Below, in pieces: positions 59,611 through 64,000 of a DNA stretch of 64,000 nucleotides; within the stretch, counting starts at the first letter, position 1, and each line of letters starts with the position of its first letter. The DNA comes from Episyrphus balteatus (taxonomy: Eukaryota > Arthropoda > Insecta > Diptera > Syrphidae). The notes below the pieces were generated by a model that saw only the letters and a list, made by a program, of their open reading frames with translations, was not told where the DNA came from and did no database searches. The stretch covers positions 54,840,552-54,904,551 of the forward strand of contig NC_079137.1 in the NCBI RefSeq assembly GCF_945859705.1, read 5' to 3'. Made by a program: the position numbers and the translations under genes.

Positions 59611-61393
59611 GCCGGTTTACGGACGATGAATTTACGTGATAACGTCGTCAGAAAACAGGTTGTGTGGTTTTGTTTAAAATGAGTCAATTGAAGAGTTTAC
59701 TTTTTTCAAACAATCATAATTTACAAGAAAAAGCTAAAAAAATTATATTATATTTTTTTATTTTAAAACCTTACAAAAAAAATTATGCAATTTAAAAGCC
59801 AAGTATTTCTTCTTTCATTTTTAAATTTTTATAATGCGCAAAGAGTATAAAAATAATTTATTGAAAACAATCATTTTCATCAAAAAAAAAAAAAGAAAAC
59901 ATGAATTTTTATCTTCTCACGTCATTAATTCCATTTTTTTCCCTAACAACCTATAAAAAATTTTATACCATCTGAAAGCTTATTGTCTGAACTCAAAATA
60001 TATATATATCGATCATGTCTATGAGACATCTACAAAAAGAGCTAGAATTTTTTGAAATCGATCAAATTTCATTAAAAAAAGCAAAAAAAAAAACATTTAT
60101 TTTTATGTCCTCAAGCTATTTTATCAATATTTTTCAATGACAACCTATAAAAAATTTTACACCATGAAAGCTTAATATATCACCTTTCATATGACGTATT
60201 AAACTTATTTCATAGATGCCTACAAGAGAAGTAAGAATTTTTTAAAGTCAACCATGTGGAATTTCCAGACAGAGATTACTGTACTTCCCACACGGTGGTT
60301 GTTCATGATCAACAGATCTCCACTGGTGTTTTGAGGTTTTTCGCAAGTTTCTTGATTTAACATTGTGAAGCTTGTAGTTAGTCTACCGTTATGTGTAATA
60401 TACCAAATGAAAGGTAATTGTATCAGGATGCTCATAAAAGTTTAATAAAATTTATATCTGCTCTTGATCAAAAGTTATAACCTGTTGAATTCTAAAATTT
60501 TATTTTACTTTTATTTTATCTCAAAATTGTGTTTACGAAAATGATTGAAACTTCGCACACATTTAGTCCTTGTCATGGTCTATCATTACTCCATATACTT
60601 TATTCCTCTATCTATTAAACAAAAAAATATAAAAATAAAAAATGAAGCAAATCGGTTAAAAACGGTCAAAAAACGTGTTTTTTTTTTTTTTAATTGTTTC
60701 TTCCGTTTTTCAGTCAAAACTCACTAAAAAAAACTTGCACGTGTGTGCATGTTCATAGGACCTACATGTCCTATAAGTTTGAGATTTTTTGAACGCTCCA
60801 AAAAAAAAGCTAAAAATCAAAAACTACCCAAAAATACCCCTAAAAAACAAGGTGTTTGTCAAAAATTCATATTTTGAAACGCAGAGTGTTGGAAAAAAAA
60901 TCCGTGTCAGACCCCTAATTTGTTTTCCCTCATCTTTCACTTGGCATCATTAGAATTGCCAAAAAAATGTTCCCTACCCAAAATCATCATTTTGTCATAG
61001 CTCCAACACGTGTACAACGTTCAAACAAAACGTTATAGCTTAGTTTAAAAATTTTTAAGAATTTTTTCTTAAATGTAGTTATTCTTACATTAGTTTCATC
61101 TTCTATAGCAAAAAAATCAACTCTCTACAACTTCGCGTTTAGATTTAAGCCCAAATTTCATCTTTCCGTTTTACCCCTGTTTACCCTATTAAATGACGGA
61201 ATTTTTAAAAATTTTTCATTTGGGTTAAGCTTTAGCTTATTATCTTTCAAATAAGCTATAGAAGATTTTTGTATCTCTAATAGTTTATTTTTAATTGAAA
61301 TTTTTGCCGCGAGAGTGTAACGCTAGAAAATGGCGTCACTCTTTTGTGGTGGCTGCCATGGTTCATCGATTTATAAGACGTTATCACGTCAAA
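59611..61393. mobile_element. Candidate 1.8-kb repeat with ACGTGATAACGTC ends
   Basis: ACGTGATAACGTC at 59634-59646 recurs in inverse at 61377-61390 (GACGTTATCACGTC), each near the edge of a distinct region. Inside, ACCTATAAAAAATTTTAYACC followed by a GAAAGCTTA string occurs at about 59949 and 60143, 194 bp apart, and a weaker third unit is near 60402. GGTGGCTGCCATGGTTCATC lies near the right end. It is non-coding. The ends are partly self-palindromic, so the boundaries are tentative. Confidence 0.5.
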
Positions 61394-61787
61394 AAAAAAA
61401 AAAACTTGAATAGAAAGCTTGAAACTAAAGCTTAAATGACATTTTGTCACAAACTATTGTTTTAGTTTTTGTCTTACAACGTAAAAAAAAATTTTTGAGA
61501 ATATACTGTAGTGCCTACTATTTCTGCCATTAATATCACAAACAAAAATTATATTGTATTCTATATCCCAAAACAAGCGTTCCCGGAATGATGTTTCGTT
61601 CAAGACATACAAATACAAATCCCTCATTTTTACCATTAAATTGAATTTTGAAAAATATCCTGACGTGCTGGACTTTATTCAATATTATTTTCGTGGTCAG
61701 CACCCCAATTTACATAAAAAAAAAAAAAAACAGTTGCAAGTTCTCAAATATATTTTTCGATGTAGACCTGTGAATTGCCATTTTTTT
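61394..61787. other. AT-rich DNA
   Basis: An 82-codon frame at 61554-61802 (with SFKTYKYKSLIFTIKLNF) has no recognisable domain and ends in the dispersed motif. It may be repeat-derived. Confidence 0.35.
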
Positions 61788-61812
61788 AAACAAAAGAGCT
61801 GAGCAGCGAACT
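61788..61812 (-). repeat. Dispersed 25-bp motif, copy 8 (minus)
   Basis: On the minus strand, AGTTCGCTG then CTCAGCTCTTTTGTTT. This equals the consensus. Confidence 0.9.
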
Positions 61813-62224
61813 ATATTTTATGTTTTTTTTTTTTTTTATTACATATATACATATGAGTAGCAATTCAGTTTTCCAAGCGAGTGCTAATAAGGTTACTCCT
61901 GATGATTCAGAACTTTCAAAAAGGTTAAGAGTTACTGAGCTGAACCAATTTCAATTCCCAGAAGCTAAATTCATATTCATTCATTTTTAGTCGCAAGCTA
62001 TGTAGGGACGAACCATATTACGTAACAAAAATATAACTTGATTCAGGTATTTCAGTTTTTTTTTTAGGGAATAAAACTTCACAGTAATACATGATTCTAA
62101 CGCATATGTTATTGATTTATTAGCTCTTTGTTTACAAAATTAAAATGTGTTCCTATCACTAAGGGTAGGGATATGCTGGTAGCTTAAAGTAGTAGAGTTA
62201 TAGTAAATTGAAATCAGAGTTGTA
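61813..62224. other. AT-rich DNA
   Basis: Nothing is recognised. Confidence 0.45.
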
Positions 62225-62700
62225 AAAATCTCAATTGAAAAAAAAATGCATTTGAAATAAAAAAAAAATGTATTGCAAATAAAAAAAAATGTTATTGGAA
62301 AAAAATATTAACAGCAACTGAAAAAAGTTTGCATTAAAAAGAAATATTTGATACTTATTCTAAATAAAGAAAATTTCCATTAAATAAAAAATGTTATTGC
62401 AACTGAAAATTTAATTTTTACTGGAAATAAAAATATTTTGTAAAAAAAAATTTTTCAAATTTCTTACAATTTATATTGAAATAGTCAAAATTATAAGAAA
62501 TTCGGCGAATATTAAAAAACAAAAAAATTTTTGCATTGAATTTTTTTTTCAACGCAGAAAATTTTTCACTGGCAATACATTTTCTTAAATGCAAAATTTT
62601 TTATTTCAAAAATCTATTTTTATTTAATGCAAATATTTTTCAGTTGCAATAAACATTTTTTTTTTAATTTTAACGAAAAATAAATGCATTAAGAGAAATG
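62225..62700. repeat. Foldback-type repeat, related to 9.4-9.7 kb
   Basis: The left half carries repeated TTGCAAATAAAAAAAAATGT-like units and the right half carries their complements (ATTTTTCAGTTGCAATA and similar). The centre at about 62485-62520 has the sequence shared with 9.45 kb. Subrepeats are roughly 20-30 bp and diverged. It is non-coding. Confidence 0.6.
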
Positions 62701-63300
62701 ATTTTTTACAAACTTGATTCAAATTTCATTTTTAAACTCCTTAAAAATTTTTTGTCGGTTTGAGCTAATTCATGTCGAGCTAATTTCAAAAAATCTAGGG
62801 CATTACCAAATTTTATACCACCAAAATAAGAATAGCTATGATTTGACCATTTCAAATTAGGATTTTATCAATATCATAGATAGCAGTTGCAATGAGGTAG
62901 CGATGTATTACCTATAGCATAGAAAAATCTATTATCTCCTGTAATCGAAAAATACTTAGGTGAAAAAATGTTTGTGGGAGCTGTTAGCCCTGACTTACTT
63001 CCGGCTTGAAGTTTCAACACCATTCCAAAAATGAGACAACATTATACTAGCAATGGTCTCTTTCTATACAAAGAAAAATAAAATTGCTAGAATTAAGGTC
63101 AGCCTCTTCAAAATATCAAAAGGAATTTATAACGCCCAAAATATCATAAATACTCAAAGATATATTTTCTTAAGATATCCTGACCCGTTTAACTACTCCA
63201 CGCATATCATAATAATCCCATCACGTCTGCAAATGCCGCATCACATCGCAAACATCTTTCTTCAATGCGTCTTAAAGTCACAAAGAAAAAAAAGGTGCGT
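62701..63300. other. AT-rich DNA grading into less AT-rich sequence
   Basis: An 84-codon plus frame at 63053-63307 has no domain. No gene is called. Confidence 0.35.
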
Positions 63301-63777
63301 GGCGTGAATTAAAAATTATTACTAAACGCAGTGAAAATCGCTAATCGTGTTAAGGTACACCATGTTAACCCTAGTCATCGGTGGATATTATGCCTGTCGA
63401 AACACCTAGCGCAAGTCTGCGTGCATAAACTCCCCGAGGGGTGCCCGTTTAACGACAGGGGTCCTCATCCACTATATTTGCTGCGCTGGCCCCCCGCACA
63501 GTAATCATCCTTTTCACTTAGCCAATAAAGTTAAAGTCTTCTCTTGTCCCAATATCGTCAGGTTCAATATATTTTTGCTCTCTCTGAGAGCTCCAACTCG
63601 CTGTACACACAAAGACTTGATCATTATATTTCTTTTAAAAAAGGTATCCGGGCAGCAGTGGTGGCGGCGGCAATGCCTCTAACAGCTGGAAGCCTTGTTG
63701 GAGGAACATGCGCGTGCCAACCCCCATTGACAAATTTGTTACTTGGCCACATTAAATAAAGTTATACCAGAGAATTA
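63301..63777. other. GC-richer block before the final open frame
   Basis: High-complexity sequence with CCCCGAGGGGTGCCCG and GTGGTGGCGGCGGCAATGCC. The 71-codon frame at 63544-63759 shows no domain. It could be the 5' part of the element or gene that continues past the window. Confidence 0.3.
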
Positions 63778-64000
63778 ATGTCCGTCCGCATAACATTCGA
63801 GTGCCAGAGTGTAAATCATTTTTTTCTGAAGATTCTCGTGCGAATTTGCAAAATCAATGAAGAGCGACTTGGTATAATATTTATAATTAAGGATATCTCT
63901 CAATCCACAATATCGAGAGTATCAAAAAAGGGTCGGGTCGATTTCGAGGGCTCATTGATCCAAAACCCAGTTAAAAAGGTAAACACTCGAGAGTATATAG
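63778..64000 (+). CDS. Open frame running off the window, possible HTH transposase-type start
   Basis: From ATG at 63778 the frame stays open to the window end (74 codons, no stop). Residues 33-53 read GIIFIIKDISQSTISRVSKKG. DISQSTISRVSKK resembles the recognition helix of helix-turn-helix transposase-like proteins (pattern h-S..T-h-S/R-h-x-K), followed by a basic NPVKKVN stretch. This is weak, short evidence. A decayed transposase or chance frame are both possible. Confidence 0.3.
   Translation, partial: MSVRITFECQSVNHFFLKILVRICKINEERLGIIFIIKDISQSTISRVSKKGRVDFEGSLIQNPVKKVNTREYI

Noticed and set aside
1..64000. CRISPR array, rRNA genes, intact tRNA genes, intact transposase or retroviral genes
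   Set aside because: Looked for repeat-spacer periodicity, rRNA-like blocks, cloverleaf-compatible A/B boxes, and DDE or RT motifs on both strands. Only the partial tRNA-like sequence, hAT remnants and LINE tail were found.

Overview
The window reads as AT-rich nuclear DNA of an insect, most likely a fly. It has long A/T runs, arthropod-type DNA transposons, a LINE remnant, GTC/ATC trinucleotide tracts and no compact gene array. There is no bacterial or organellar signature, no rRNA and no CRISPR array. Nearly all reading frames over 60 codons look like chance frames in low-complexity DNA. No complete protein-coding gene is visible.

From 0 to 24 kb the window is a transposon graveyard. It holds a CCCAACTA-ended element containing a tRNA-like sequence (0.5-1.4 kb), a TA-flanked MITE (1.7-2.2 kb), a Transib-like element with CACAGTG ends and a 5-bp duplication (7.4-8.8 kb), and a foldback copy (9.4-9.7 kb). 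It continues with a two-layer nested insertion carrying a 9-bp duplication and an 85-bp hairpin (10.6-12.6 kb), and a degenerate foldback (12.6-13.5 kb). A 3.1-kb long inverted repeat with about 1.33-kb near-identical arms follows (16.5-19.6 kb), then two sister non-autonomous hAT elements with separate 8-bp duplications (20.2-23.2 kb). Both hAT copies carry the same MITE-within-MITE insertion in a broken ZMYM1-like transposase.

From 24 to 41 kb there is mostly unique or low-complexity AT-rich DNA with a LINE C-terminal fragment (27.5-27.9 kb), a diverged 173-bp tandem repeat (31.2-31.7 kb) and a Harbinger-like MITE (35.8-36.3 kb). From 41 to 54 kb the sequence is less AT-rich, with trinucleotide repeats, a possible TATA box and 5' exon near 43.7-44.5 kb, and a well-bounded 48-nt candidate exon at 48,048-48,095. 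This may be the 5' part of a + strand gene with long introns, in which case much of the right half is intron. From 54 to 64 kb there are small hairpin MITEs, an array of palindromic AT repeats, a further copy of the foldback family seen at 9.4 kb, and an open frame running off the end.

Two signals stand out. One is a 25-bp motif (core CTCAGCTCTTTTGTTT) found eight times, alignable without gaps, in otherwise unrelated flanks. The other is the long inverted repeat, whose arms switch abruptly from about 99% to about 75% identity and which would fold into a long double-stranded RNA if transcribed.
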